Below, piece by piece: positions 29,202-36,955 of a stretch of DNA of 64,000 bases. Both the position numbers and the translations under genes were made by a program. Under the pieces are notes generated by a model. It ran no database searches and was not told the origin of the DNA. It worked only from the letters and a program-made list of their open reading frames with translations. This stretch comes from Roseovarius sp. SCSIO 43702 (GTDB lineage Bacteria > Pseudomonadota > Alphaproteobacteria > Rhodobacterales > Rhodobacteraceae). Position 1 is the first letter of the stretch, and every line of letters starts with the position of its first letter. The stretch lies in NCBI RefSeq assembly GCF_019599045.1, contig NZ_CP080623.1, positions 2,812,501-2,876,500 on the forward strand. Direction: 5' to 3'.

Positions 29202-29851
29202 CAGGCCCCATACTCTTCATCAATCCCAACTCCTCGCGCAAGGTGACGGACGGCATCGCCGACGCACTCGCACCTCTTCGTCTTTCGAACGGGCCCGGCT
29301 TCGAGGCCGCGCAGATCGACGACGGCCCGGCCACGATCGCCAGCGCCGAGGACGTGGCGCGCGCGTCCGTCGATGTGCTCGAGATGGCCCGCTCGCGACC
29401 CGACTGCACGGCCTTCGTCACCGCGTGTTTCTCCGATCCCGGTCTCGACCTTCTGCGCACGACCCTGCCGCAACCGTCATTCGGCCTCATGGAATGCGGC
29501 ATCTTCACCGCCATGGCGCGCGCCGACCTCTTCGGGATCGTGGCACTCGGTCCCGGCTCGGTCGCACGTCACCGGCTGCGAATCCGCGCGATGGGCGTCG
29601 AGGGACGGCTTGCCGGAGAGCTTGCCCTCGACAACGTCTCGGCAGAAGCGACCGGCCATGACGACACGGTCTTCGAAGCGACGCTCGAACTGGGCAAACG
29701 GCTCAAGGCGCTCGGCGCAGGTGCGCTCGTACTGGGTTGTGCCGGCTTCGCCCCCCGCCGCGCCGCCCTCGAGGAGAAACTGGGCATCGCCGTCATCGAC
29801 CCCGTGCAGGCGGCCGGCGCGATGGCTCTGGGGGCCGTTCTGAAAAGCTGA
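29198..29851 (+). CDS. hyuE: hydantoin racemase (Asp/Glu racemase superfamily)
   Basis: A 217-residue cofactor-independent racemase. The two catalytic cysteines are visible as Cys77 (TACFSDPGLD) and Cys181 (LGCAGF), matching the spacing in HyuE. The start ILFINPNSS is also typical. It interconverts 5-substituted hydantoin enantiomers so that an enantioselective hydantoinase can use both. It is the last gene of the rightward arm, coupled to hydantoinase by an ATGA overlap. Confidence 0.92.
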   Translation: MTGPILFINPNSSRKVTDGIADALAPLRLSNGPGFEAAQIDDGPATIASAEDVARASVDVLEMARSRPDCTAFVTACFSDPGLDLLRTTLPQPSFGLMECGIFTAMARADLFGIVALGPGSVARHRLRIRAMGVEGRLAGELALDNVSAEATGHDDTVFEATLELGKRLKALGAGALVLGCAGFAPRRAALEEKLGIAVIDPVQAAGAMALGAVLKS

Positions 29852-29958
29852 AGCGCGCCCCGTCGGGATCGCCTTTCGCGTGCTCCCATGCGCAGGAAGC
29901 CGCGCCACGACCTTCGTTTTCTCTTGCCAAACCGCGCCGCAGCCGCAACCTTTCATCC

Positions 29959-30303
29959 ATGACATTCCAGACGCATACGCCATTCTCCGAAACGGGCGGC
30001 GAGGCGCAGGTCGCCTTTCATCGGACCGAACTCGCGGTGATCCTGTCGCTCTATGGCCGCATGGTCGCAGCAGGTGAATGGCGTGATTACGGGATCTCCT
30101 GCCTTCGCGACATGGCGGTATTCTCGGTCTTTCGCCGCACGGCGGAACATCCGCTCTATCGCATCGAAAAACGTCCCAAATTGCGCAACCGGCAGGGTCA
30201 ATATGCTGTCGTCGGTATGGATGGCCAGATCCTCAAGCGCGGCCATGATCTCAAATCGGTATTGCGCGTGCTGGAACGCAAGCTCATCCGGGCCGTCGAA
30301 TGA
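29959..30303 (+). CDS. DUF2794 protein
   Basis: A 114-residue protein. The core FHRTELAVILSLYGRMVAAG followed by EWRDYGI and YRIEKRPKLRN…GQYAVV is characteristic of DUF2794, a small alphaproteobacterial family of unknown function. No membrane segment or signal. It overlaps the methyltransferase start in an ATGA, so the two are co-translated. The 107 bases between the racemase and this gene show no clear terminator. Confidence 0.82.
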   Translation: MTFQTHTPFSETGGEAQVAFHRTELAVILSLYGRMVAAGEWRDYGISCLRDMAVFSVFRRTAEHPLYRIEKRPKLRNRQGQYAVVGMDGQILKRGHDLKSVLRVLERKLIRAVE

Positions 30304-31139
30304 CCATCGTGAATTCGGAACAGGCAGAGTACTGGCAGTCCGAAGCCGGGCGCAAATGGATCACGTATCAGGCCGCGTTCGACACTCTTCTGTCAGGCGC
30401 CCTCGAAGCATGTGTCGAGGTCGCACGCCCCGAGCCCGGCGAAACGGTGCTGGATGTGGGGTGCGGAACGGGGGCCAGCACGCTTGCTTTGGCGTCCAAG
30501 GTTGGGCCTCAAGGCCACGTCACCGGCCTCGACATCTCTTCGCTGCTTCTTGATCACGCCCGATCACGCTCGGATGCGCCAAACGTGGAATTCGTTCAGG
30601 CTGATGCGCAGGTGCATACACCGCGCCGCTCCTTCGACCTTCTCTTTTCGCGCTTCGGCGTCATGTTCTTCGAAGATCCTGTTGCGGCCTTCGCGAACCT
30701 GCGCGACGCGATAAAGCCGGGCGGACGTCTTGCGATGATCTGCTGGCAGGGCATGCCGGACAATCCGTGGTTCCAGATCCCCTTCGCAGCGGCGGTCGAG
30801 CGACTGGGCCGCCCCTCGCCCCTGCCGGAAAACGCGCCGGGCCCGACGGCCTTCAAGGATGTGGAGAGGGTCACCGGCATTCTGACCGAGGCCGGCTGGG
30901 CCGACGCGCGCGGCGCCAGAACCGAGGTCGATCTCATCCCGCCTCAGGAGCTCTCCGATGCGGCCGATTTCGCCGCCACCATCGGCCCGGCGTCGCGCAC
31001 GTTGAGTGAGAAAAACGGCACCGAAGCAGATCGTGCCGCCATTGTCGAGGCCATCATGCGGGCGTTCGAAGATTACCGGACGCCCGCCGGTCTCCGCGTT
31101 CCCGGCCGTTTCGTGATCTACACCGCCAGGAAGGGTTGA
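30300..31139 (+). CDS. class I SAM-dependent methyltransferase
   Basis: A 279-residue Rossmann methyltransferase. Motif I is VLDVGCGTGAS at 50–60, followed by LDISSLLLDHAR and FVQADAQ; SRFGVMFFEDPVAAFANL is typical of the UbiE/Methyltransf_11 group. Substrate unknown. It is coupled to the DUF2794 gene and converges on the agmatinase-like gene with a 4-base gap. Confidence 0.88.
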   Translation: MTIVNSEQAEYWQSEAGRKWITYQAAFDTLLSGALEACVEVARPEPGETVLDVGCGTGASTLALASKVGPQGHVTGLDISSLLLDHARSRSDAPNVEFVQADAQVHTPRRSFDLLFSRFGVMFFEDPVAAFANLRDAIKPGGRLAMICWQGMPDNPWFQIPFAAAVERLGRPSPLPENAPGPTAFKDVERVTGILTEAGWADARGARTEVDLIPPQELSDAADFAATIGPASRTLSEKNGTEADRAAIVEAIMRAFEDYRTPAGLRVPGRFVIYTARKG

Positions 31140-31143
31140 TCGC

Positions 31144-32109
31144 TCAACTGCCGGTCAGTTGACCGGCGATCACGCAAAGGATCTCGTACATCACCGAGAC
31201 CCCGAGAAACGCGGTGCCGCCTGACGGGTCGAACGGCGGAGAGACCTCGACCATATCGGCTCCCACGATGTTGACGCCCTTCAACTCACGACAGACCTGC
31301 AACGCCTGGTAAGAATTCGGCCCTCCGACCTCGGGCGTGCCGGTTCCGGGCGCGAAGGTGGGATCGACGAAGTCGATATCGTAGCTGACATAGGTGTCTC
31401 CATCGCCCGCGATCTCGCGCGCCTCGGCCATCACGTCCTCGACACCGCGCCTGTGAAACTCCTCGATCAGAATCAGGCGAATACCCTCCGCCTTGGCGAA
31501 ATCGCGATCCTCCTCGTCATACATCGTCCCGCGAATGCCGATCTGGACCACGCGTTTCGGGTCAAGAAGCCCCTCCTCTACCGCGCGTCGGAACGGCGTG
31601 CCGTGGGTGTACATCGTGCCACCGAAGTAACTGTGGAAAAGGTCGGTGTGACTGTCGAAATGGATCATCCCGACGGGCGCCTTCCTTGCCACCGCGCGCA
31701 GAACCGGGAGCGAGGTCAGGTGATCGCCCCCCGCTGTCAGCGGAAGGATGCCCGCCTTTACCACCTCGTCATAGAAGGCCGTAATGCGGTCCATGCTGTC
31801 GTTGATGTCGGCCGGGTTGGGACCCACGTCGCCCAGATCGGCGCAATTGACGGTCTCGAACGGTCTCACGCTACTCACGGCGTGTTGCGCACGCATCATC
31901 GTCGACGCATCGCGAAGCTGCCTTGGACCGTGGCGCGGGCCGGGCCGGTTGGTCGTCCCGCTGTCCCACGGGACGCCGATCAGGCCGACCTGAACGTCCT
32001 TCCACCTCTCATGTCCCTGCGGCACATGAGGCAGCCGCATGAAGGTCGGCACCCCGGCAAAGCGCGGCAGGTCGAACCCCGACACCGGATGGAAAAACTC
32101 GTCGTTCAT
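31144..32109 (-). CDS. speB: agmatinase/ureohydrolase
   Basis: A 321-residue arginase-superfamily enzyme. The binuclear manganese ligands are all present: His130 (AGGDH), Asp152/His154/Asp156 (HFDSHTD), Asp244/Asp246 (VSYDIDFVDP). The length and GTGTPEVGG fit agmatinase, though guanidinobutyrase or guanidinase cannot be excluded. It is the third gene of a leftward operon (aminopeptidase, NlpC/P60, ureohydrolase), each joined by a 4-base overlap, an unusual setting for a ureohydrolase. Confidence 0.88.
   Translation of the reverse strand: MNDEFFHPVSGFDLPRFAGVPTFMRLPHVPQGHERWKDVQVGLIGVPWDSGTTNRPGPRHGPRQLRDASTMMRAQHAVSSVRPFETVNCADLGDVGPNPADINDSMDRITAFYDEVVKAGILPLTAGGDHLTSLPVLRAVARKAPVGMIHFDSHTDLFHSYFGGTMYTHGTPFRRAVEEGLLDPKRVVQIGIRGTMYDEEDRDFAKAEGIRLILIEEFHRRGVEDVMAEAREIAGDGDTYVSYDIDFVDPTFAPGTGTPEVGGPNSYQALQVCRELKGVNIVGADMVEVSPPFDPSGGTAFLGVSVMYEILCVIAGQLTGS
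31150..31167. repeat. perfect 18-bp palindrome at a convergent gene end
   Basis: GCCGGTCA-GT-TGACCGGC lies in the last codons of the agmatinase-like gene, just beyond the methyltransferase stop at 31139. It could form a bidirectional hairpin between convergent genes but lacks a T tract, so it is not a standard terminator. Confidence 0.5.
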
Positions 32110-32975
32110 CTGCTCACTCCCATTCTCTTTCTCGATGTAATCCCGCCCTCGCCCTGACCGTGGATGCGCCCGATCGCATCTTTCAGCGGCTCATATGCAA
32201 CGGCCATGTGATGTGCGTTTGCATGCAGCAGCGTATCGTGATCCGCGATCCATCCCACATGCCCTTTCCAGAACACGAGGTCGCCGCGCCGCAGCTCCGC
32301 ATCCTCGGGCAGCGTAGTCCCCAGGACCGCCTCCTGCATGTCGCTATCTCCCGGACACGCGAGCCCACAAGCGAGGCACGCGATCTGCACCAGTCCCGAA
32401 CAGTCAATCCCGAAAGCAGAGTTGCCACCCCACAGGTAGGGCGTCCCGATCAGCCGTGCGGCCACTGCAACCGGGTCGGTTTCGACGTCGTCCGCCGGAC
32501 GAAGATGAGAGGCAGGCACGTAGAGATCTGTCGCTCTCGCGCCCCGCTCCCAGGCCACGCGCATCCAGCCGTTCTCTTCTCCGAGCGCGACCAGCCCCGC
32601 TCCAAACGGCAAGGCCGTCACGCGCCCCATGGTCTTCAGCCCCGGTGTCGTCTTGCCATAGCTTCTGGCGACGGCGACGCGATGGGTCGGGCGCTCATCC
32701 GGTCCCGACCGGAACGCCGCCTCCTCGACCCATCCGCAATACCCGTCCCGGTCCGCATAGCCGAAGACATGACCCGCACGTGCATCAAGCACCGTGAACG
32801 CCTCGCCCCGCAACATCTGGCGCTCCCTTGTCCCAGCGGGCGCATCACAGATATCGGCTACGATCGCCGCGACCCTCTGCATCTCACCGTCGACGAAGGT
32901 CTCTGCCGGGACCTGCCCGCGCAGCGACACATGCGCCACCCGGCCATTGAAAGGAGTGATGCGCGCGTCGCTCAA
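32106..32975 (-). CDS. NlpC/P60 peptidase with N-terminal SH3 region
   Basis: A 289-residue cysteine peptidase. Residues 50–160 look like one or two bacterial SH3 modules (DGYCGWVEEAAF; WMRVAWERGARATDLYVP). The NlpC/P60 domain starts near 165 with the catalytic Cys192 in GIDCSGLVQ, His239 in KGHVGWI and a third polar residue around His251. It would cleave peptidoglycan stem peptides or free muropeptides; no signal peptide is evident, which favours cytoplasmic recycling. The partner aminopeptidase upstream fits this. It overlaps both neighbours by four bases. Confidence 0.9.
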   Translation of the reverse strand: MSDARITPFNGRVAHVSLRGQVPAETFVDGEMQRVAAIVADICDAPAGTRERQMLRGEAFTVLDARAGHVFGYADRDGYCGWVEEAAFRSGPDERPTHRVAVARSYGKTTPGLKTMGRVTALPFGAGLVALGEENGWMRVAWERGARATDLYVPASHLRPADDVETDPVAVAARLIGTPYLWGGNSAFGIDCSGLVQIACLACGLACPGDSDMQEAVLGTTLPEDAELRRGDLVFWKGHVGWIADHDTLLHANAHHMAVAYEPLKDAIGRIHGQGEGGITSRKRMGVSR

Positions 32976-34351
32976 AGCTTCAACATCTCCGGCAACGCGC
33001 CCAACAAAGCGCGCGCGCCCATGCCGACGCCCCCCTTGGGCCGGGCCGGGGCCGCGTTCGGGTTCCAGCCGTAGATGTCGAAATGCATGTAGCGGACATC
33101 CCCCGAGAACCGGCGCAGGAACAGCGCGGCCGTAATCGCGCCGGCAAAACCGCCCTTGGGCGCATTATCGAGATCCGCGATCCCCGGCTCGATCATCGTC
33201 TCGTAAGGTGCATGGAACGGCAACCGCCATACCGGGTCGGCCACGTCCCGCGCCGCGCGGTCCAACGCATCCGCGTCCTCCTCCACATCGGTGAAATATG
33301 GGGCGAGGTCGGGACCCACCGCAACCCGCGCCGCCCCGGTCAGTGTCGCCATCGACACCATGAGATCAGGCGCGTCCTCCGCCCCGAGCGCCAGCGCATC
33401 GGCAAGGACGAGACGCCCCTCGGCATCCGTGTTGTTGATCTCGACGGTAAGCCCCTTGCGGGACTTGAAAATGTCCCCCGGTCGAAACGCGTTGCCGGCC
33501 ACCGCGTTCTCGACCGCCGGGATGAGAACCCGAAGCCGCAGAGGCAGGCCAAGACCCATGATCATCCGGGCAAGACCAAGCATTGTCGCCGCGCCGCCCA
33601 TATCCTTCTTCATCAGGCTCATCGAGGAGCCGGGCTTGAGATTGAGTCCCCCGGTATCGAAACAGACACCCTTACCCACGAGGCAGAGAAGCGGCCCTTC
33701 TTTCCCCCACCTCAGGTCGAGAAGGCGTGGCGTTTTCTCTGCGGCCCGACCGACCGTGTGGATCAGAGGGAAATTCGCTTCCAGCAATTCATCGCCGACG
33801 GTCACGGAGAGATGAGCGCCATGGGCCACGGCCAGGTCTCGCGTCGCCGCCTCGAGCGCGTCCGGCCCCATATCCTCCGCAGGTGTGTTGATCAGGTCGC
33901 GAGTCAGCGCCTCACCGGCGGCGATGGTCTCCAGCCGCGCGGCGTTCACACCTTCCGGGCAGACGAGCCGCGCCTTCGCGGGTTTCTGCTCGGCATAGCG
34001 ATCGAACGTGTAGGCCGAGAGGAGCCAACCGAGCGCCTCTTCTTCCAGCCTGTCTTCCGGCAGGCCGATCAGGCGATACACGCCCTCGGGCAAGCCGGTC
34101 GCGACTTGGGCAAGATGAAACCGCCCCCTCGCGCGGGCCTTGGCATCACCATAACCTGCAAGAGCCATCGCGACGCCGCCATTCTCGTCCGGGATCAGCA
34201 GGCTCGATCCCAGACCGGCCTTGAAAGCCGACGCACGCACCCAGGCGGAAACCCGGGGGGCCTGATCGGCGCACCATGCATCAAGCGCGTCGCTTTCCAT
34301 CACGTGGAGAGGAGTCGCCCGTGGATCGTCCAAGGCAAAGGTCAGGGTCAT
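32972..34351 (-). CDS. M17 leucyl aminopeptidase family protein
   Basis: A 459-residue M17 metallopeptidase. The signature NTDAEGRL is present, as are the metal-site segments GKGVCFDTGGLNLKP and KKDMGGAATMLGLA. The N-terminal macro-like domain is shorter and more divergent than in PepA, as in the PepB-like branch common in Alphaproteobacteria. I start at MTLTF (34351) with AAAGG upstream; a 16-codon upstream extension is unlikely. It leads the operon with NlpC/P60 and the ureohydrolase. Confidence 0.93.
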   Translation of the reverse strand: MTLTFALDDPRATPLHVMESDALDAWCADQAPRVSAWVRASAFKAGLGSSLLIPDENGGVAMALAGYGDAKARARGRFHLAQVATGLPEGVYRLIGLPEDRLEEEALGWLLSAYTFDRYAEQKPAKARLVCPEGVNAARLETIAAGEALTRDLINTPAEDMGPDALEAATRDLAVAHGAHLSVTVGDELLEANFPLIHTVGRAAEKTPRLLDLRWGKEGPLLCLVGKGVCFDTGGLNLKPGSSMSLMKKDMGGAATMLGLARMIMGLGLPLRLRVLIPAVENAVAGNAFRPGDIFKSRKGLTVEINNTDAEGRLVLADALALGAEDAPDLMVSMATLTGAARVAVGPDLAPYFTDVEEDADALDRAARDVADPVWRLPFHAPYETMIEPGIADLDNAPKGGFAGAITAALFLRRFSGDVRYMHFDIYGWNPNAAPARPKGGVGMGARALLGALPEMLKL

Positions 34352-34435
34352 GTGCGTGCCTTTCGATGGGCAACCGGCAAACTCGGGTGCCGCTGACACC
34401 CTAAACGCCCGCTCCCCGACCGCAAGCCCCGGCGC

Positions 34436-34801
34436 TCAAAGCGTCACATCCTGCAAATCCCAGACCTCGCTCAGTGAACGTTCGCCGATTCGAACGAGGC
34501 GCATCACCGTGGCCGCCTGCGCGTTCGCATCGCCGCTGTCGACACAGACCGTCACGTCGCGCGCCACCTCCGCCAGCGTGTTCAACCCGATCTGATCGGC
34601 GATCGCGATCAGGCCGCGCGCCGATTTGCGCATCTCCGCAAGACGGCCCTCACGCCAGGCGCGCTCGGTCTGCGCCAATCGCAAAGCCAGCTCCTCGAGC
34701 GCACGACAAACCACATCCTCGGCGCCCGCCTCGCCCAATTGTTCATAGAGTTTTTCAAGCTGGCCGGAATCGAGGCGCACAGCCTCATCCTGCTTGAGCA
34801 T
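34436..34801 (-). CDS. HPt-like helical protein without the phospho-histidine
   Basis: A 121-residue protein (13 more residues if a GTG/ATG upstream at 34840 is used), rich in helices. The stretch RKSARGLIAIADQIGLNTLAE resembles the HPt helix that normally reads AHxLKGSA…LG…LA, but the phosphorylatable His is absent; no His is in the chain. It could be a pseudo-HPt or an unrelated helical bundle. It is oriented away from the carbonic anhydrase operon. Function unknown. Confidence 0.6.
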   Translation of the reverse strand: MLKQDEAVRLDSGQLEKLYEQLGEAGAEDVVCRALEELALRLAQTERAWREGRLAEMRKSARGLIAIADQIGLNTLAEVARDVTVCVDSGDANAQAATVMRLVRIGERSLSEVWDLQDVTL

Positions 34802-34976
34802 CGTCACCTGTTCCACGTCTCTCACCCATTTTCGGTCCACCCCCAGAAGATATCGGCACCCTAATGATGCGATCTTCCCAAAAGGTTTCGCGGCGCAGGG
34901 ATTATCTCTCGAATTCTCGTGGAATTCCGTCTAATGACACATCACTATCCGCACGCCACCAAGCAGCGAGGTCCAA

Positions 34977-35627
34977 ATGAAAAACGCGCGCCCCCTGCCC
35001 TCCTATCTTGTCCAGCGCTATCATGGCTGGAAGGCAACGAGCTATGCAGAGAACCAGAGCTGGTATCGCCGCCTTGCCGAAGAAGGACAGCATCCGCGCG
35101 CGATGATCATTTCCTGCTGCGACAGTCGCGTGCAGGTCACCTCGATCTTCGGTGCCGACCAGGGCGAGTTCTTCATTCATCGCAATATCGCGAACCTTGT
35201 CCCACCCTACGAAACCGGCGGTTCACGGCACGGCACCTCGGCGACCATCGAATACGCGGTCACCGCCCTGAAGGTCGCGCATGTCATCGTCATGGGGCAT
35301 TCGAATTGCGGCGGCGTACAGGGATGCCTCGATATGTGCGAGGGATCCGCACCGGCGCTCGAGAAGAAGTCAAGTTTCGTGGGCCGCTGGATGGACATCC
35401 TGCGCCCCTCCTATGAGAAGGTGAAGGACATCCCCGATCCGAACGATCGCGCCCAGGCCCTCGAACACGAAGCCGTGCTGATCTCGCTCAAGAACCTGAT
35501 GACGTTTCCCTTCGTCGCGTCCGAAGTCGAGGCAGGACGGCTCTCTTTGCATGGCGTCTGGCTGGATATCGGGCCCGGGGGGGTTCTGCACTATATCCCC
35601 GAGCACGACAAATTCGTCGCCGTCTGA
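34977..35627 (+). CDS. beta-carbonic anhydrase
   Basis: A 216-residue beta-class enzyme interconverting CO2 and bicarbonate. Zinc ligands are Cys48 (CCDSR), His108 and Cys111 (MGHSNCGG), with the Asp49–Arg51 dyad. The extra structural segments FFIHRNIANLVPP and EYAVTALKVAHVIV are canonical. No signal peptide, so it is cytoplasmic. It is the first gene of a module with sbtA and sbtB, 24 bases apart, pointing to inorganic-carbon handling. Confidence 0.95.
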   Translation: MKNARPLPSYLVQRYHGWKATSYAENQSWYRRLAEEGQHPRAMIISCCDSRVQVTSIFGADQGEFFIHRNIANLVPPYETGGSRHGTSATIEYAVTALKVAHVIVMGHSNCGGVQGCLDMCEGSAPALEKKSSFVGRWMDILRPSYEKVKDIPDPNDRAQALEHEAVLISLKNLMTFPFVASEVEAGRLSLHGVWLDIGPGGVLHYIPEHDKFVAV

Positions 35628-35651
35628 CGAGAGGCTCGAGAGACCACGAAG

Positions 35652-36629
35652 ATGCCGGAAATCCTTGCCCTCGCGGCATCGAACATAATCTCTCCCATCG
35701 TCCTGTCCTTCGCCTTGGGACTCGCAGCCGCGCTGGCGCGGTCGGATCTCTCGATCCCCGAGGCCGTGGCGAAGGGCCTCTCGATCTACCTTCTCTTCGC
35801 GATCGGCTTCAAGGGCGGGGTGAGTGTAGCCGATCACGGCATTGATGCGCGTCTCGGCCTCTCGCTATTGGCAGGTGTCGCGCTCTCGGCGTTGCTGCCT
35901 TTCCTGGCTTTCGCGCTTCTGCGGCTCATGTCCCGGATGAGTGCGCTCGACGCGGCCGCCGTGGCCGGACATTACGGCTCCATCTCGATCGTCACCTTCG
36001 TCGCCGCCACCTCGATCCTCGACGGGCGCGGCATCGCCTCCGAAGGCTATATGGTGGCGGTCGCGGCGGCCATGGAAGCACCAGCCATCCTCTCGGCGCT
36101 CTGGCTCGTGTCGCGCGGCTCGAACGGGCGGCGCATCGGCGGCGATCTCTGGCGCGAGATCCTGCTGAACGGCTCCATCGTGCTCTTGGTCGGGTCATTT
36201 CTTATCGGCTGGGTCACTGGTCCGAAGGGACTGGCGGAAATCGAGGCGTTCATCGTGGCCCCTTTCAAGGGTGTGCTCTGTCTATTCCTACTCGACATGG
36301 GGCTCGTGGCCGGACGCGGCATGCGACAGGGGCGTGATGCTCTGGGCTTCGGCGCCATCACCTTCGGTATCCTCATGCCCTGTCTCGGCAGTTTCGCGGG
36401 GCTTGCCTGCGCGCTCGTCCTCGGTCTTTCAACTGGCGGCGCCCTGCTTCTGATGACACTGGCAGCCTCGGCCAGCTATATTGCCGTGCCGGCCGCCATG
36501 CGCGTCGCCCTTCCCGAAGCGAACCCGTCGATCTATCTCACGCTTTCACTCGGCGTGACCTTCCCCTTCAACCTGACGGTGGGCATCCCGCTCTATCTCG
36601 CGCTGGCCCAATCCGCGACAGGAGGCTGA
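35652..36629 (+). CDS. sbtA: SbtA-type sodium-dependent bicarbonate permease
   Basis: A 325-residue protein with about ten membrane segments of the SbtA family (formerly DUF897). Diagnostic stretches are ISPIVLSFALGLAA, AIGFKGGVSVAD, GHYGSISIVTFV and MEAPAILSALWLVSRG. In cyanobacteria SbtA is a high-affinity Na+/bicarbonate symporter. Placement between carbonic anhydrase and an SbtB-like PII protein supports the same role here. The sbtB start is 4 bases after the stop. Confidence 0.93.
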   Translation: MPEILALAASNIISPIVLSFALGLAAALARSDLSIPEAVAKGLSIYLLFAIGFKGGVSVADHGIDARLGLSLLAGVALSALLPFLAFALLRLMSRMSALDAAAVAGHYGSISIVTFVAATSILDGRGIASEGYMVAVAAAMEAPAILSALWLVSRGSNGRRIGGDLWREILLNGSIVLLVGSFLIGWVTGPKGLAEIEAFIVAPFKGVLCLFLLDMGLVAGRGMRQGRDALGFGAITFGILMPCLGSFAGLACALVLGLSTGGALLLMTLAASASYIAVPAAMRVALPEANPSIYLTLSLGVTFPFNLTVGIPLYLALAQSATGG

Positions 36630-36633
36630 GACC

Positions 36634-36945
36634 ATGCAGACGCATCTTGCCAAACGAGTCGAGATCACCATCGAGACGGTCATGCAATCGCGTCTCACCG
36701 CGGCGCTCATCGACGCGGGCGTCACCGGCTACACGATCCTGCCGGTTCTGGGTGGGTCCGGCCGATCGGGTGAGTGGAGCCGTTCCGGTCAGGTGAGCCG
36801 GGCAGGCGGGATGGTGCAGGTCATCTGCATCATTCGGCCGGAGCGTCTCGACGAGTTGCTCGATGCAGCATTCGCCGTGGTTGAACGTCATATCGGCGTC
36901 GTCTGCGTCACCGACTGCGAAGTGCTGCGCGCCGAAAGGTTCTGA
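36634..36945 (+). CDS. sbtB: SbtB-like PII-family regulator
   Basis: A 103-residue PII-like protein. It has the ferredoxin-like core (RVEITIETVMQSRLTAALIDAG), a glycine/serine-rich T-loop (GGSGRSGEWSRSGQVSRAGG) and the C-terminal strand VVCVTDCEVLRAERF. In cyanobacteria SbtB binds adenyl nucleotides and gates SbtA. The Cys-containing C-terminal extension (R-loop) of some SbtB proteins is absent. Four bases separate it from sbtA; it converges on dnaE2. Confidence 0.9.
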   Translation: MQTHLAKRVEITIETVMQSRLTAALIDAGVTGYTILPVLGGSGRSGEWSRSGQVSRAGGMVQVICIIRPERLDELLDAAFAVVERHIGVVCVTDCEVLRAERF

Positions 36946-36955
36946 ACACCGGGTT

